From: CAVSKL01 sp963728475 [NCBI: Candidatus Eiseniibacteriota bacterium]
GTDB lineage: Bacteria > Eisenbacteria > RBG-16-71-46 > JABDJR01
Direction: 5' to 3'
Length of the DNA: 64,000 bases
Assembly (NCBI GenBank): GCA_963728475.1
Contig: CAVSKL010000001.1
Span: forward strand, 992,001 to 1,056,000
Made by a program: the position numbers and the translations under genes. The notes below the pieces were generated by a model. That model made no database searches and had not been told where the DNA came from. It worked only from the letters and a program-made list of their open reading frames with translations. Shown piece by piece: positions 6,939-16,000 of this stretch; the stretch's first letter is position 1, and every line of letters starts with the position of its first letter.

Positions 6939-9900
6939 ATGTCCGCACCCGAGACCCGCACCCCCCAGACCCTGGCTCCCCCGGAACCCCTTTGGCGGGA
7001 ACGCTTTGGCGTACTTCCCGCCCTGGGCGAAACGCTCGCTGCCCTGGCCGCGGGCTCCGGCCCCCTCCACGTCCACAAGCTGGTGGGCTCGGCCAAGGGG
7101 CTCCTGGCCGCGGAGATCCGCCGGCGGACCGGGCGCCCCCTGCTCTACCTGGCTTCCGGCGAGGACGGGTCCGAGGCCGCCCGGCTCGACCTCGAGACCT
7201 TTCTGGGCGAGGACGTCCTGCTGCTCGCCGCTCACCACACGCCGCCCTACGGGGTCAAGACGCCCCACACCGAGGTCGCCGCCGCCCGGCTCGAGACCCT
7301 GACCCGCCTCGCCACCGACCGGGACGGGGTGGTGGTAGCCACCGCCCGCGCGCTCATGGAAAAGGTGCCCTCCCCGGGAGTCCTCCGCGAGCACTTGGTC
7401 ACCCTCCGGGTCGGGGAGCGGGTGGACGTGGACGCGGTCATCACCAAGCTCACCTACCTGGGCTACAACCGCGCGGGTGCGGTGGAGGAGGTGGGGGACT
7501 ACGCGCTCCGGGGGGGGATCCTGGACATCTATTCGCTGGGGGGCGAGAACCCCATCCGGATCGAGATCGAGTACGGCGACGCGGCCTCGATCCGGGAGTT
7601 CGACGTCCACACCCAGCGCTCGGTGCGCACCCTCGACCGCGCGGTCATCGTGCCCCGCTACGAGCTGATGCTGGACGAGGACCGGGTGGCCCGGGCCGCC
7701 GCCGGGCTCGCCCGCACCGATCCCGAGGCGGGCAAGGACCTCCAGGACGCCTTCGACGTGGAGATCCACCCGGCGGGGATCGAGCGGATGGCCGGACGGC
7801 TGGGCCAGGAGCTGACCACGTTTCTCGACTACCTCCCCTCCGGCACGGTGGCGGTGATCGAGGAGCCGGGGCTGGTGTGGGCCCGCACCGACACCCTGTG
7901 GGAGGCCGTGCTCGCCGCCCACGCCGAGACCCGCGAGAGCTTCCCCCACGTCAGCGACCCCGCCGAACTCTACCTGGAGACGGCGGCGCTCCAGGAGGGG
8001 CTCGGGCGCCTGGCCGAGGTGCGCCTCTCCGACCTCTCGCAGGTCCCCGGCGACGCCGCCCTCGTCTCCGCCCGCTCCACCCCGCCCGAGACCTTCGGCC
8101 GCCGGATCGAGATGTGGCGCGGCTACCTGGGCCGGCTCCTGGAGCGGGGTCTTGCCGTGAACATCTTCTGCGACAACGAGGGGCAGCGCACCCGCCTCCA
8201 CGAGCTGCTCGTCGAGGAGGGCCTGGCCGTCCGGCTCTCCCTGGGGGTGATCGGCGCTGGCTTCATCCTGGACGAGGCCGGCCTCGCGGTGCTCACCGAC
8301 CACGAGTTCTTCGGCCGCCCCCGCCGCCACGCCCGGGTCCGCCGCTTCCGCTCGGGGTTCGGCCTCAAGGAACTCCGCTCGATGAAGCCCGGCGCCTTCG
8401 TGGTCCACGTGGACCACGGGATCGGCCGCTACCTTGGGCTGAGCCGCCTGGAGGTCAACGGCCACCAGACCGACGTGGCCCAGCTCGAATACCAGGGAGG
8501 GGACAAGCTCTACGTTCCGGTGGATCAGCTCGGACTCATCCAGCGCTACTCCTCGGAGGAGGGGCGCGCCCCGTCGCTGTCGCGGCTGGGGGGCGCCGCC
8601 TGGGGCAAGACCAAGGACAAGGCCAAGAAGGCGATTCAGGAGATCGCGGGGGAGCTGGTGCGCACCTACGCGCTCCGCAAGGCCCATCCCGGCCACGCCT
8701 TCGGCCCCGACACCCCCTGGCAGCGCGAGCTCGAGGGATCGTTCCCGTTCGAGGAGACCGTCGACCAGCTCAAGGCCGTGGAGGAGGTGAAGGGCGACAT
8801 GGAGGCCCCCACCCCCATGGACCGCCTGATCTGCGGGGACGTGGGGTACGGCAAGACCGAGGTCGCGGTGCGGGCCGCGTTCAAGGCCATCCTCGGCGGC
8901 CGCCAGGTGGCCATGCTCGTCCCCACCACCATTCTCGCCGAGCAGCACTTCACCACCTTCGCCGAACGCTTCCGCGACTTCCCGGTCAAGGTGGACATGC
9001 TCTCGCGCTTCCGCACCCCGCGCCAGCGAAGCGCGGTCATCGCCCAGGCCGCCGGCGGCACCCTGGACATGGTGATCGGCACCCACGCGCTTCTCGGCAA
9101 ATCGGTGCGGTTCAAGAACCTGGGCCTGGTGATCGTGGACGAGGAGCAGCGCTTCGGGGTGGGCCACAAGGAGAAGCTCAAGCAGTTCCGGGCCAACGTG
9201 GACCTCCTCACCCTCACCGCCACCCCCATCCCGCGCACCCTCAACCTGTCGCTGCTCGGAGTGCGCGACATCACCGTGATCCAGACCCCGCCGGTGGGCC
9301 GGGTCCCGGTGGCCACCGAGATCGCCGAGTTCGACCGCGAACTCATCCAGGAGGCGCTGCTGCGCGAAGCCGACCGGGGCGGGCAGTCCTTTTTCGTGCA
9401 CAACCGGGTGGAGTCCATCCACACCATGGGAAGCTACGTGCAGAAACTCTGCCCCACCCTGCGGATCGCGGTGGCCCACGGGCAGATGGCCGAGCGCCAG
9501 CTCGAGCGGGTGATGCACGACTTCGTGGAGCGGCGGATCGACGTCCTCGTCGCCACCATGATCATCGAGAGCGGCCTCGATATCCCCTCGGTCAACACCA
9601 TGGTGGTTAACCGGGCCGACGCCTTCGGCCTCTCCCAGCTCTACCAGCTCCGCGGCCGGGTCGGCCGGAGCACCCAGAAAGCCTTCTGCTACTTCCTGGT
9701 TCCCGCCTCCACCGCGCTCACCGAGACCGCCATGAAGCGGCTCCGGGCCATCGCCGAGTTCGACGAGCTGGGCAGCGGCTTCGCCCTGGCCATGCGCGAC
9801 CTGGAGATCCGGGGCGCCGGCAACATCCTGGGCGCCGAGCAGTCCGGCCACATCGTCCAGGTGGGGTTCGAGATGTACGTGCGCCTGGTGGAGGAGGCGG

Positions 9901-10373
9901 TCCGCGAGCTGCGCGGCATGCCGCTCGAGGAGCGTCCCGAGCCGAGGCTCACCACCGACCACGACGCCTTCCTCCCCGACGACTACGTCGAGGACGCGGA
10001 GGAGAAGGTCGCCTTCTACAAGCGGCTGGCCGACGCCCGGGAGCTGGATGCGGTGGACGGCCTGGAGGAGGAGCTCCGCGACCGCTTCGGGCGCCTGGCC
10101 GCCCCGGCCGAGGCCCTGTTCGCCCTCCGCCGGGCCCGGATCCTGGGGAGCGAAGCCGGCCTCTCCTCGATCTGGCTTCGAGGCAATAAGATGGAGTTCG
10201 AACTGGCGGAGCCGCCCGCCCCCGACCGGCTGCGGGACTGGATGAAACGGATCACGGTACCGGTAGAATTTGCGACCTCCGGCCGGTTCGCGCTCAAGGC
10301 CCAGGGGGGCCTGGCCGAGGCCCTCGATCTCTTGACCCGGCTCGCGGGTCGCACTCCGAAGGAACCCGAATGA
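6939..10373 (+). CDS. mfd: Transcription-repair coupling factor Mfd
   Basis: 1144 residues, normal for Mfd. It removes RNA polymerase stalled at DNA lesions and recruits UvrA. In order: UvrB-like N-terminal domains; a CarD-like RNA polymerase interaction domain near 480-560 (GAFVVHVDHGIGRYLG); superfamily 2 translocase domains with Walker A GDVGYGKT at 633-640 and DEEQ box at 734-737; the TRG-region motif ATPIPRTLNLSL; and a C-terminal TRCF domain. No catalytic residue appears missing. The ATG at 6939 follows a -10 element directly. The stop overlaps the start of the surA-like gene (ATGA at 10370), so repair and periplasmic folding genes are translationally coupled, an arrangement that looks accidental functionally. 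Confidence 0.97.
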   Translation: MSAPETRTPQTLAPPEPLWRERFGVLPALGETLAALAAGSGPLHVHKLVGSAKGLLAAEIRRRTGRPLLYLASGEDGSEAARLDLETFLGEDVLLLAAHHTPPYGVKTPHTEVAAARLETLTRLATDRDGVVVATARALMEKVPSPGVLREHLVTLRVGERVDVDAVITKLTYLGYNRAGAVEEVGDYALRGGILDIYSLGGENPIRIEIEYGDAASIREFDVHTQRSVRTLDRAVIVPRYELMLDEDRVARAAAGLARTDPEAGKDLQDAFDVEIHPAGIERMAGRLGQELTTFLDYLPSGTVAVIEEPGLVWARTDTLWEAVLAAHAETRESFPHVSDPAELYLETAALQEGLGRLAEVRLSDLSQVPGDAALVSARSTPPETFGRRIEMWRGYLGRLLERGLAVNIFCDNEGQRTRLHELLVEEGLAVRLSLGVIGAGFILDEAGLAVLTDHEFFGRPRRHARVRRFRSGFGLKELRSMKPGAFVVHVDHGIGRYLGLSRLEVNGHQTDVAQLEYQGGDKLYVPVDQLGLIQRYSSEEGRAPSLSRLGGAAWGKTKDKAKKAIQEIAGELVRTYALRKAHPGHAFGPDTPWQRELEGSFPFEETVDQLKAVEEVKGDMEAPTPMDRLICGDVGYGKTEVAVRAAFKAILGGRQVAMLVPTTILAEQHFTTFAERFRDFPVKVDMLSRFRTPRQRSAVIAQAAGGTLDMVIGTHALLGKSVRFKNLGLVIVDEEQRFGVGHKEKLKQFRANVDLLTLTATPIPRTLNLSLLGVRDITVIQTPPVGRVPVATEIAEFDRELIQEALLREADRGGQSFFVHNRVESIHTMGSYVQKLCPTLRIAVAHGQMAERQLERVMHDFVERRIDVLVATMIIESGLDIPSVNTMVVNRADAFGLSQLYQLRGRVGRSTQKAFCYFLVPASTALTETAMKRLRAIAEFDELGSGFALAMRDLEIRGAGNILGAEQSGHIVQVGFEMYVRLVEEAVRELRGMPLEERPEPRLTTDHDAFLPDDYVEDAEEKVAFYKRLADARELDAVDGLEEELRDRFGRLAAPAEALFALRRARILGSEAGLSSIWLRGNKMEFELAEPPAPDRLRDWMKRITVPVEFATSGRFALKAQGGLAEALDLLTRLAGRTPKEPE

Positions 10374-11659
10374 ACCGAACCCTCGCCAAAGTCGCGGTGA
10401 CCGTGGCCGCCTTCCTTGCCCTCACCGGATCCCAGGTGATCGACCGCATCGCCGCGGTGGTGAACAACGACATCATCCTGCTCTCCGAGGTGGACGAGAA
10501 GATGTTCATCCTCGACGCCCAGGGCCAGCTCGCGGGGAAGGACTCCACCCAGATCGGCGACATCCGCAAGGAGGTCCTGGACCGGCTGATCGAGGAGAAG
10601 CTGGTGGTGGAGCGGGCCAAGAGCCAGGGGATCGACGTGGACGATTCCGAGGTCACCGCCCAGGTCGACGACGCCATGAGCAAGGTGCGGGCCCAGTTCC
10701 CCACCGACGACGCCTTCCACGAGGCGCTGCAGAAGGAGGGCATCTCCGAGACCATGCTCCGGCAGCGCTACGAGGACGACATCCGCCAGGAGCTCCTCGC
10801 CCAGAAGGTGGTGGGCAAGGAGATCCGGAGCAAGGTCGAGGTGACCAGCGACCAGGTCAAGAAGTACTACGAGGAGCACCGGGAGGATCTCCCCCCCAAG
10901 CCGGAGGAGGTCCATCTCGCCCACATCGTGGTCTACCCGGTGGATCCGGCCAAGAGCGCGGCCGCGCTGGCCCGGGTCGAGGATGCGAGAGCGCGGATCG
11001 TGAACGGCGAGGCGTTCGACAAGGTCGCCTCCGAGGTCTCGGACGATCCCTCCCGGGGCCGCGGGGGACTGCTGGGGTGGTTCGGCCCCGGCGATCTCGA
11101 CCCCGACTTCGAGGCGGCGGTGGATACGCTCAAGACCGGCGAGGTCTCCGAACCGGTCCAGACCCGGTTCGGATGGCACCTGATCGAGGTGCTCGACCGG
11201 GACGGGGAGAAGTTCCAGGTTCGCCACGTCCTGGCCATGGTGGCGCCGTCCGACGCCGACGTGGCCAAGGCCAAGGCCAAGGCGGAGAAGGCCCGGGCCC
11301 GGGTGGCGGCCGGAGAGGACTTCGGCAAGGTCGCCTTGGAGATGAGCGACGACGAGGTGACCCGCGGTAACGGCGGCGACCTGGGCTGGACGCCGCTCAG
11401 CGCGCTGGTGCCCGCGGTGGCCTCGATCGTCGACAGCCTGGGCGGGGGTGGGATCAGCCCGGTGGTTCGCTCCGACCGGGGCTTTCACGTGTTCAAGGTG
11501 CTCGACATCCGCGCCGGCGGCGCCTACGACTTCGACGAGATCAAGGACAAGCTCAAGGACTACGTGACCCAGCAGCAACTCGAAAAGCAGTACGACAAGT
11601 GGATGGCCGCGGTCCGGGACTCGGCCTACGTGGAGATCAAGACCTGGGGCGGGAGATAG
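10370..11659 (+). CDS. SurA-like periplasmic peptidyl-prolyl isomerase
   Basis: 429 residues. A short signal sequence (residues 1-22) precedes a SurA N-terminal chaperone region beginning VIDRIAAVVNNDIILLSEVDEK, then two parvulin-type (PpiC) rotamase domains at about 180-275 (starting EVHLAHIVV, with GRGGLLGWFGPGDL) and 285-385 (FQVRHVLAM, with GNGGDLGW), and a C-terminal helix. SurA escorts unfolded outer-membrane proteins through the periplasm in Gram-negative bacteria. Expected clients in this window are the barrels at 24424 and 52204. The ATG overlaps the mfd stop by four bases. Other parvulins such as PrsA or PpiD are less likely because of the N-terminal motif and the double domain. Confidence 0.9.
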   Translation: MNRTLAKVAVTVAAFLALTGSQVIDRIAAVVNNDIILLSEVDEKMFILDAQGQLAGKDSTQIGDIRKEVLDRLIEEKLVVERAKSQGIDVDDSEVTAQVDDAMSKVRAQFPTDDAFHEALQKEGISETMLRQRYEDDIRQELLAQKVVGKEIRSKVEVTSDQVKKYYEEHREDLPPKPEEVHLAHIVVYPVDPAKSAAALARVEDARARIVNGEAFDKVASEVSDDPSRGRGGLLGWFGPGDLDPDFEAAVDTLKTGEVSEPVQTRFGWHLIEVLDRDGEKFQVRHVLAMVAPSDADVAKAKAKAEKARARVAAGEDFGKVALEMSDDEVTRGNGGDLGWTPLSALVPAVASIVDSLGGGGISPVVRSDRGFHVFKVLDIRAGGAYDFDEIKDKLKDYVTQQQLEKQYDKWMAAVRDSAYVEIKTWGGR

Positions 11660-11699
11660 CGGCGCCAGGGGCGTCGCCGGCGACGACGGCCGATCGACC

Positions 11700-11969
11700 A
11701 TGCGCATCGACGTCTACCTGAACGCGGTCTGCATCCTCAAGAGCCGCACCCTGGCCAAGGAGGCCTGCGAGCGGGGGAAGATCACGGTGAACGGCGAGCC
11801 GGCCAAGGCCGCCCGCGCGGTCGCCGCCGGCGACCGGATCCGCCTCGATCTGGGGACCCGGGTGCTGGAGGTCCGGGTGCTGGAGGTCCCGCCGGGCCGG
11901 GTCTCCCGGAGTTCCGCCCGCGATCACTACCAGGTTCTCTCCGACCAGCGCCCCGAACCGGAGTTCTGA
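11700..11969 (+). CDS. S4-domain RNA-binding protein, Hsp15-like
   Basis: 89 residues consisting of one S4 domain (MRIDVYLNAVCILKSRTLAKEACERG, then KITVNGEPAKAARAVAAGDRIRL), followed by a short tail. The Hsp15/HslR family binds stalled 50S ribosomal subunits carrying nascent chains; that role is family knowledge and is not provable here. It starts 40 bases after the surA-like gene on the same strand and is probably cotranscribed. No clear Shine-Dalgarno sequence. An alternative is an RqcP/YlmH-type S4 protein involved in ribosome quality control. Confidence 0.8.
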   Translation: MRIDVYLNAVCILKSRTLAKEACERGKITVNGEPAKAARAVAAGDRIRLDLGTRVLEVRVLEVPPGRVSRSSARDHYQVLSDQRPEPEF

Positions 11970-12028
11970 CCGGGGTCGCGGACCGGCGGCGCCGGAAGCG
12001 GTCCGGGAACCCGGGGGCGCCCTCCCGG

Positions 12029-12625
12029 CTACTTCGCCCCGCCCGGCACCAGCACCGACATCAGGCTGAGCTGCCACACCACCGCGAAGACCACCACCCA
12101 AACGATCTCCCACCGGTTGAGGCCGGTCCTGACCGGCCGTCCCGGGGTGGCGGTGAGCCAGATGAGGTTGATCCCGCCCTGCGCGTACACCACCGGCAGG
12201 AGCTGGAGCATGATGAGCAGCGCCTCGATCGCGAACAGGCTCAAGCTCTGTCCCGCGTTCGAGGGCTTCCAGGGGTAGATGAGGAGCGACACCGTGGTCG
12301 CGAACAGGTTGAGCCCGATGAAGGCGAGGGTGACCTTGATCGCGGAGAAGACCCGGAATCCCAGCCGGAGCCCCGCCCCCTCCACCGTCATGAAGAAGTC
12401 GTGGATGAGGAACAGGTTCAGGACCGGCACCAGGAGCCCCGCCGCCCGCCATCCCGGGTTGGACCGGCCCAGGTCGCGCCAGTTCCGCCAGAACCAGTAG
12501 AACTGGTAGAGACCGTAGGAAACGAAGACCAGGAGCGCCAGCCGCCACAGGGGCTGCACGTTGGAGTGCCCGGCTCCCGGTTCGCCCACCTCCGGCCCCC
12601 GGACCGGCTCGTCCCCGGGTTCCAC
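12029..12625 (-). CDS. Small integral membrane protein, DUF4234-like
   Basis: 198 residues. An acidic, proline-rich N-terminus (about 25 residues) is followed by four or five hydrophobic segments. The segment VSYGLYQFYWFWRNWRDL resembles DUF4234 proteins, which have no known function. A GTG start at 12625 lies one base from the fumarase stop, so the gene is the second of a two-gene operon with fumC; the purpose of that pairing is not evident. It converges on the S4 protein gene. Confidence 0.6.
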   Translation of the reverse strand: MEPGDEPVRGPEVGEPGAGHSNVQPLWRLALLVFVSYGLYQFYWFWRNWRDLGRSNPGWRAAGLLVPVLNLFLIHDFFMTVEGAGLRLGFRVFSAIKVTLAFIGLNLFATTVSLLIYPWKPSNAGQSLSLFAIEALLIMLQLLPVVYAQGGINLIWLTATPGRPVRTGLNRWEIVWVVVFAVVWQLSLMSVLVPGGAK

Positions 12626-12626
12626 C

Positions 12627-14048
12627 CTACTCGCCGTCCCGCTTCACGCTCGCCGCGTCCACGATTCCCGGCCGGGTCCAGCGCGCGGGATCCAGGAGCT
12701 TGCGCGCCTCGGCCTCGGTCAGGCCCAGCGCGTCCGCGGCCGTCGCGATGATGCTGCGACGCTCCGCCACCGCCCGCTTCACGATCTCCGCCGCCTTCCC
12801 GTAGCCCACCACCGGATTCAGCACCGTGGCCAGGGACACCGTCTTCTCGGCGTAGGCCCGGCAGGCGTCGGCGTCGGCGGTGATCCCCTCCACGCAGAAC
12901 TCGCGGAACACCCGGAGCGCCCGCTCCAGGATGTCCATCGCGAACAGGATCTCGTAGGCGATCACCGGCATCATCACGTTGAGCTGGAACTGCCCGGCCT
13001 GCGACGCCATCGCCACCGCCGCCTCGGCCCCCACCACGTGGAAGCAGACCATGTTCAGGTTCTCCGCCATCACCGGGTTCACCTTGCCCGGCATGATGGA
13101 GGACCCCGGCTGGACCGCGGGCAACGCGATCTCGCCGATCCCGCTGGTCGGCCCCGAGGCCATGAGCCGCAGGTCGTTGGCGATCTTGATGAGCTCCAGC
13201 GCCACTCCCTTGAGCGCGCCCGCGTACCGGGCGAAGTCGTGGGTGCTCTGGTGAAGCGCGATCGGGATCGGGGTCGGGCGCACCGCCAGGCCGGTCAGCC
13301 GCTCCATCTCCGCGCACACGAGCCGCGGGTAGTCGGGGTGCCGGTTCACCCCCGTCCCCACCGCCGTCCCCCCGATGGAAAGCTCCAGGAGTGCGTCCGA
13401 GGCCTCGGCGAGATGCGCGCGGACCCGGTCCACCATGCCGGCGTACCCTCCGAACACCTGTCCCAGCCCGATGGGGGTGGCGTCCTGGAGATGGGTGCGG
13501 CCGGCGGTGACGATGCCGGCGAACTCGGTCTCCTTGGTCCGGAACGCCCCCGCTAGCAGGCTCAGCTCCCGCTCCATCTCGCCTTCCCGGAGCATGATCG
13601 CCGTCCGCAGAGCGGTGGGAAAGGTGTCGTTGGTGGACTGGCCGAAGTTCACGTGGTTGTTGGGGTGGACGGGGGAGTAGGTTCCGCGCCCCGCGCCCAG
13701 GATCTCGTTGGCGCGGTTGGCCAGGACCTCGTTCACGTTCATGTGGTGGCTGGTGCCGGCTCCGGCCTGGAACGGGTCCACCACGAACTGGTCGGCGAGC
13801 TTCCCGGCCAGCACCTCGTCGCACGCCCGGGCAATGCTGTCGGCGATGGGCGGCTCCACCAGACCCAGGTCCCGGTTCACCGTGGCCGACGCGCGCTTCT
13901 GGAAGGCGTAGGCCCGGACCAGGGCGGGATCGGGGGCGAGCCCGGAGATGGGGAAATTCCGGAGCGCCCGCTGGGTCTGGGCTCCCCAGTAGGCCTCGGC
14001 CGGGACCTGGACCTCGCCCAGAGAGTCCCGTTCGGTGCGGAAGTCCAC
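12627..14048 (-). CDS. fumC: Class II fumarate hydratase
   Basis: 473 residues. Interconverts fumarate and malate in the TCA cycle. The fumarase/aspartase superfamily signature GSSIMPGKVNPV is present, together with GTSHHMNVNEVLANRANE and TAGRTHLQDATPIGLGQ; His in RTHLQDATP (aspartases have Gln there) favours fumarase over aspartate ammonia-lyase. The start is a GTG at 14048 (V/M-DFRTERDSLGEV), chosen because AAGGAG lies seven bases upstream and family similarity starts there; the longer frame upstream is noncoding. The oxygen-stable class II enzyme contains no iron-sulfur cluster. Confidence 0.93.
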   Translation of the reverse strand: MDFRTERDSLGEVQVPAEAYWGAQTQRALRNFPISGLAPDPALVRAYAFQKRASATVNRDLGLVEPPIADSIARACDEVLAGKLADQFVVDPFQAGAGTSHHMNVNEVLANRANEILGAGRGTYSPVHPNNHVNFGQSTNDTFPTALRTAIMLREGEMERELSLLAGAFRTKETEFAGIVTAGRTHLQDATPIGLGQVFGGYAGMVDRVRAHLAEASDALLELSIGGTAVGTGVNRHPDYPRLVCAEMERLTGLAVRPTPIPIALHQSTHDFARYAGALKGVALELIKIANDLRLMASGPTSGIGEIALPAVQPGSSIMPGKVNPVMAENLNMVCFHVVGAEAAVAMASQAGQFQLNVMMPVIAYEILFAMDILERALRVFREFCVEGITADADACRAYAEKTVSLATVLNPVVGYGKAAEIVKRAVAERRSIIATAADALGLTEAEARKLLDPARWTRPGIVDAASVKRDGE

Positions 14049-14432
14049 GGTTCGGCTCCTTGCGGGGGATGAAGAATCGCGGCCGGCGGGCCGCGGCCGG
14101 TTTGCCGGGACGCTCCCGTCGGGCGCAACCGATGCTAGCACAAGGGGTCCGGAGCCGTCGGTCCCCGGCCGGGGACGGCGGCAGGCCCGGCCGAACCCGC
14201 GTTGCCCGGCCCGGTCCCCCGTGCTACGGTTCCCGGACCAGCCCACAACCCGCCGTGGTCGATCCGCGACGACGCGGCCACGGGGGCGCCCGAAGCGCGC
14301 GCCCCCCCCCGCCTCGCGTGAAATCGCTACGGCCCGGCCGAAACGCGGACGAAAACCCTGGAGGGGGGGACCGCAGCCGTGCGGCGCCCACGTGCCCCCG
14401 GGCGTTCCCGCGTCCTGGATCCAGCAACCGCC
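14049..14432. other. 384-bp divergent intergenic region, fumC / ftsE
   Basis: Contains the fumC ribosome binding site at the left, a GC-rich hairpin-forming stretch (about 14080-14110), and a candidate promoter for the ftsE operon at 14202-14230. I see no small gene or RNA in it. The ftsE leader would be about 200 bases long. Confidence 0.5.
14202..14230 (+). promoter_or_regulatory. Candidate promoter of the ftsE-ftsX-envC operon
   Basis: TTGCCC, 17-base spacer, TACGGT, with TGC before the -10 (extended -10). It is a moderate match only. Confidence 0.35.
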
Positions 14433-15122
14433 ATGATCAAATTCTTCCACGTCACCAAGACGTACCGCACGGGAGCGCTCCCCGCTCTCATGGACGTGAA
14501 CCTCACCGTCGAGGACGGGGAGTTCGTGTACCTGGTGGGCACCAGCGGCTCGGGCAAGACCACCATCCTGAAGCTGATCCACATGGAGATCATGCCCACC
14601 CAGGGCGAGGTGGTGGTGGCCGGCTTCACCACCGCGGCCATGACCCGGAAGAAGATCCTCACCTTGCGCCGCCGGGTGGGGGTGGTGTTCCAGGACTTCC
14701 GTCTGCTCCACGACCGCTCGGTTTACGACAACGTGGCCTTTCCGCTCCGGCTCTTCGGCGAGTTCACCGAGGGGGAGATCCGGGGGCGGGTGGACGCGGT
14801 GCTGGACCAGGTGGGGCTCTCCCACAAGGCCGGCGACCGCCCGCGGGAGCTTTCGGGTGGGGAGCAGCAGCGGATCGCCCTGGCCCGGGCGGTGGTGAAC
14901 CGGCCCTTCGTGCTCCTGGCCGACGAGCCCACCGCCAACCTGGATCCCAAGACCTCGGACGAGATCATCGAGATCATCCGCCGCATCCATGCCGGCGGCA
15001 CCGCGGTCCTCCTCGCCACCCACAAGATGGAGCTGGTGATCGACAGCGGCGAACGCTACGTGCGCCTCGACGAGGGGACGATCGTCGAGGACTGGGTCGA
15101 TCCCATGCGGGGAGTACGTTGA
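14433..15122 (+). CDS. ftsE: Cell division ATP-binding protein FtsE
   Basis: 229 residues, ABC ATPase. Walker A GTSGSGKT at 36-43, signature LSGGEQQRIALARAVV, Walker B LLADEP with D164-E165, and the following NLDPKTSDEI. FtsE with FtsX forms a membrane machine that drives periplasmic murein hydrolases during division. Start ATG at 14433 (MIKFFHVTKTY) matches family N-termini; the in-frame ATG 54 bases upstream would add an unconserved extension. Immediately followed by ftsX and an envC-like gene, which confirms the assignment over other ABC ATPases. Confidence 0.95.
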   Translation: MIKFFHVTKTYRTGALPALMDVNLTVEDGEFVYLVGTSGSGKTTILKLIHMEIMPTQGEVVVAGFTTAAMTRKKILTLRRRVGVVFQDFRLLHDRSVYDNVAFPLRLFGEFTEGEIRGRVDAVLDQVGLSHKAGDRPRELSGGEQQRIALARAVVNRPFVLLADEPTANLDPKTSDEIIEIIRRIHAGGTAVLLATHKMELVIDSGERYVRLDEGTIVEDWVDPMRGVR

Positions 15123-15123
15123 C

Positions 15124-15999
15124 ATGAGATTCCGGACCCTGCGCTACCTGGTCAACGAGGGGGCCCGCGGCGTCCACCGCCACCGCGGCCTCACCTTCAC
15201 CGCCGTCCTCACCATGACCGCGAGCCTCCTGGTCCTGGGAGTGTTCTTGGTCACCACCTACAACGTGCGCCGGGTGATGCGCGACCTCCAGAACCGGAAG
15301 GAGGTCGTGGTCTACCTCAAGGACGGGCTCGCCCCTCCGGACCGGGACGCGGTCCGGGACCGGCTGGAGCTTCATCCGGCGGTGGCCGGCGCGCAGTTCG
15401 TGTCCCGGGACGAGGCCTGGGCCGAGTTCTCCAAGTCGATGAAGGTGGACGGGCTCCTGGAGACGGTGGGCGGAAACCCGCTCCCGGACTCCTTCCACCT
15501 GATGCTCAAGCCCGGCTCCCGCGACGCCGCCACCATCGCCGGCCTCGCCGCCGAGGTCCGCAACTGGGACGAGGTGGACGAGGTGCTGACCGGGGGCGAG
15601 TGGGTGGGCCGGATGGACCGCTTCGCCCACTCCGTGCTCTTCTTCACCCTGGCCATCGGGATCGCGGTGGCGCTCTCCATCGTGGTCATCGTGGCGAGCA
15701 CGGTGCGGTTGACCGTGGTCGCCCGCCGGGACCTCATCCACGTCATGAAGTCGGTGGGGGCGAGCGAGGCCTTCATCCGCATCCCCTTCCTGAGCGAGGG
15801 GATCCTTCAGGCGCTCGTGGCCGGGACCCTGGCCCTGGGCGCGCTCTACGGCGCCACCCTTCTGGTCGGCCGCCGGATCGCCGGGGTCGAGTTCCTGGAC
15901 CCGGCCTGGTGCCTGGGCTTCGTGGGACTGGCCCTGAGCCTGGGCCTGGTGGGCAGCGCCCTCTCGGTCCGCCACGTCCTGCGCCAGGTCGGGCTCTGA
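15124..15999 (+). CDS. ftsX: Cell division protein FtsX
   Basis: 291 residues. One N-terminal helix, a periplasmic domain (VVVYLKDGLAPPDRDAVRD onward), then three helices in the FtsX/MacB-type permease module, as in all FtsX. It begins one base after the ftsE stop and ends one base before the envC-like gene. The protein partners FtsE in the inner membrane and its periplasmic loop recruits the EnvC-type coiled coil. Confidence 0.95.
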   Translation: MRFRTLRYLVNEGARGVHRHRGLTFTAVLTMTASLLVLGVFLVTTYNVRRVMRDLQNRKEVVVYLKDGLAPPDRDAVRDRLELHPAVAGAQFVSRDEAWAEFSKSMKVDGLLETVGGNPLPDSFHLMLKPGSRDAATIAGLAAEVRNWDEVDEVLTGGEWVGRMDRFAHSVLFFTLAIGIAVALSIVVIVASTVRLTVVARRDLIHVMKSVGASEAFIRIPFLSEGILQALVAGTLALGALYGATLLVGRRIAGVEFLDPAWCLGFVGLALSLGLVGSALSVRHVLRQVGL

Positions 16000-16000
16000 G

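Noticed and set aside
6696-9962. A 1088-residue open frame antisense to mfd, and similar long antisense frames opposite most genes (for example 33633-36752, 55297-58047, 43428-45980)
   Set aside because: High GC gives stop-poor antisense frames. Their translations are compositionally odd (His, Gly, Val, Leu or Arg rich), match no family and lie exactly opposite well-supported genes.
12627-14048. Aspartate ammonia-lyase instead of fumarase
   Set aside because: RTHLQDATP (His) and GKVNP favour fumarase; aspartases have RTQLQDAVP and AKVNP.
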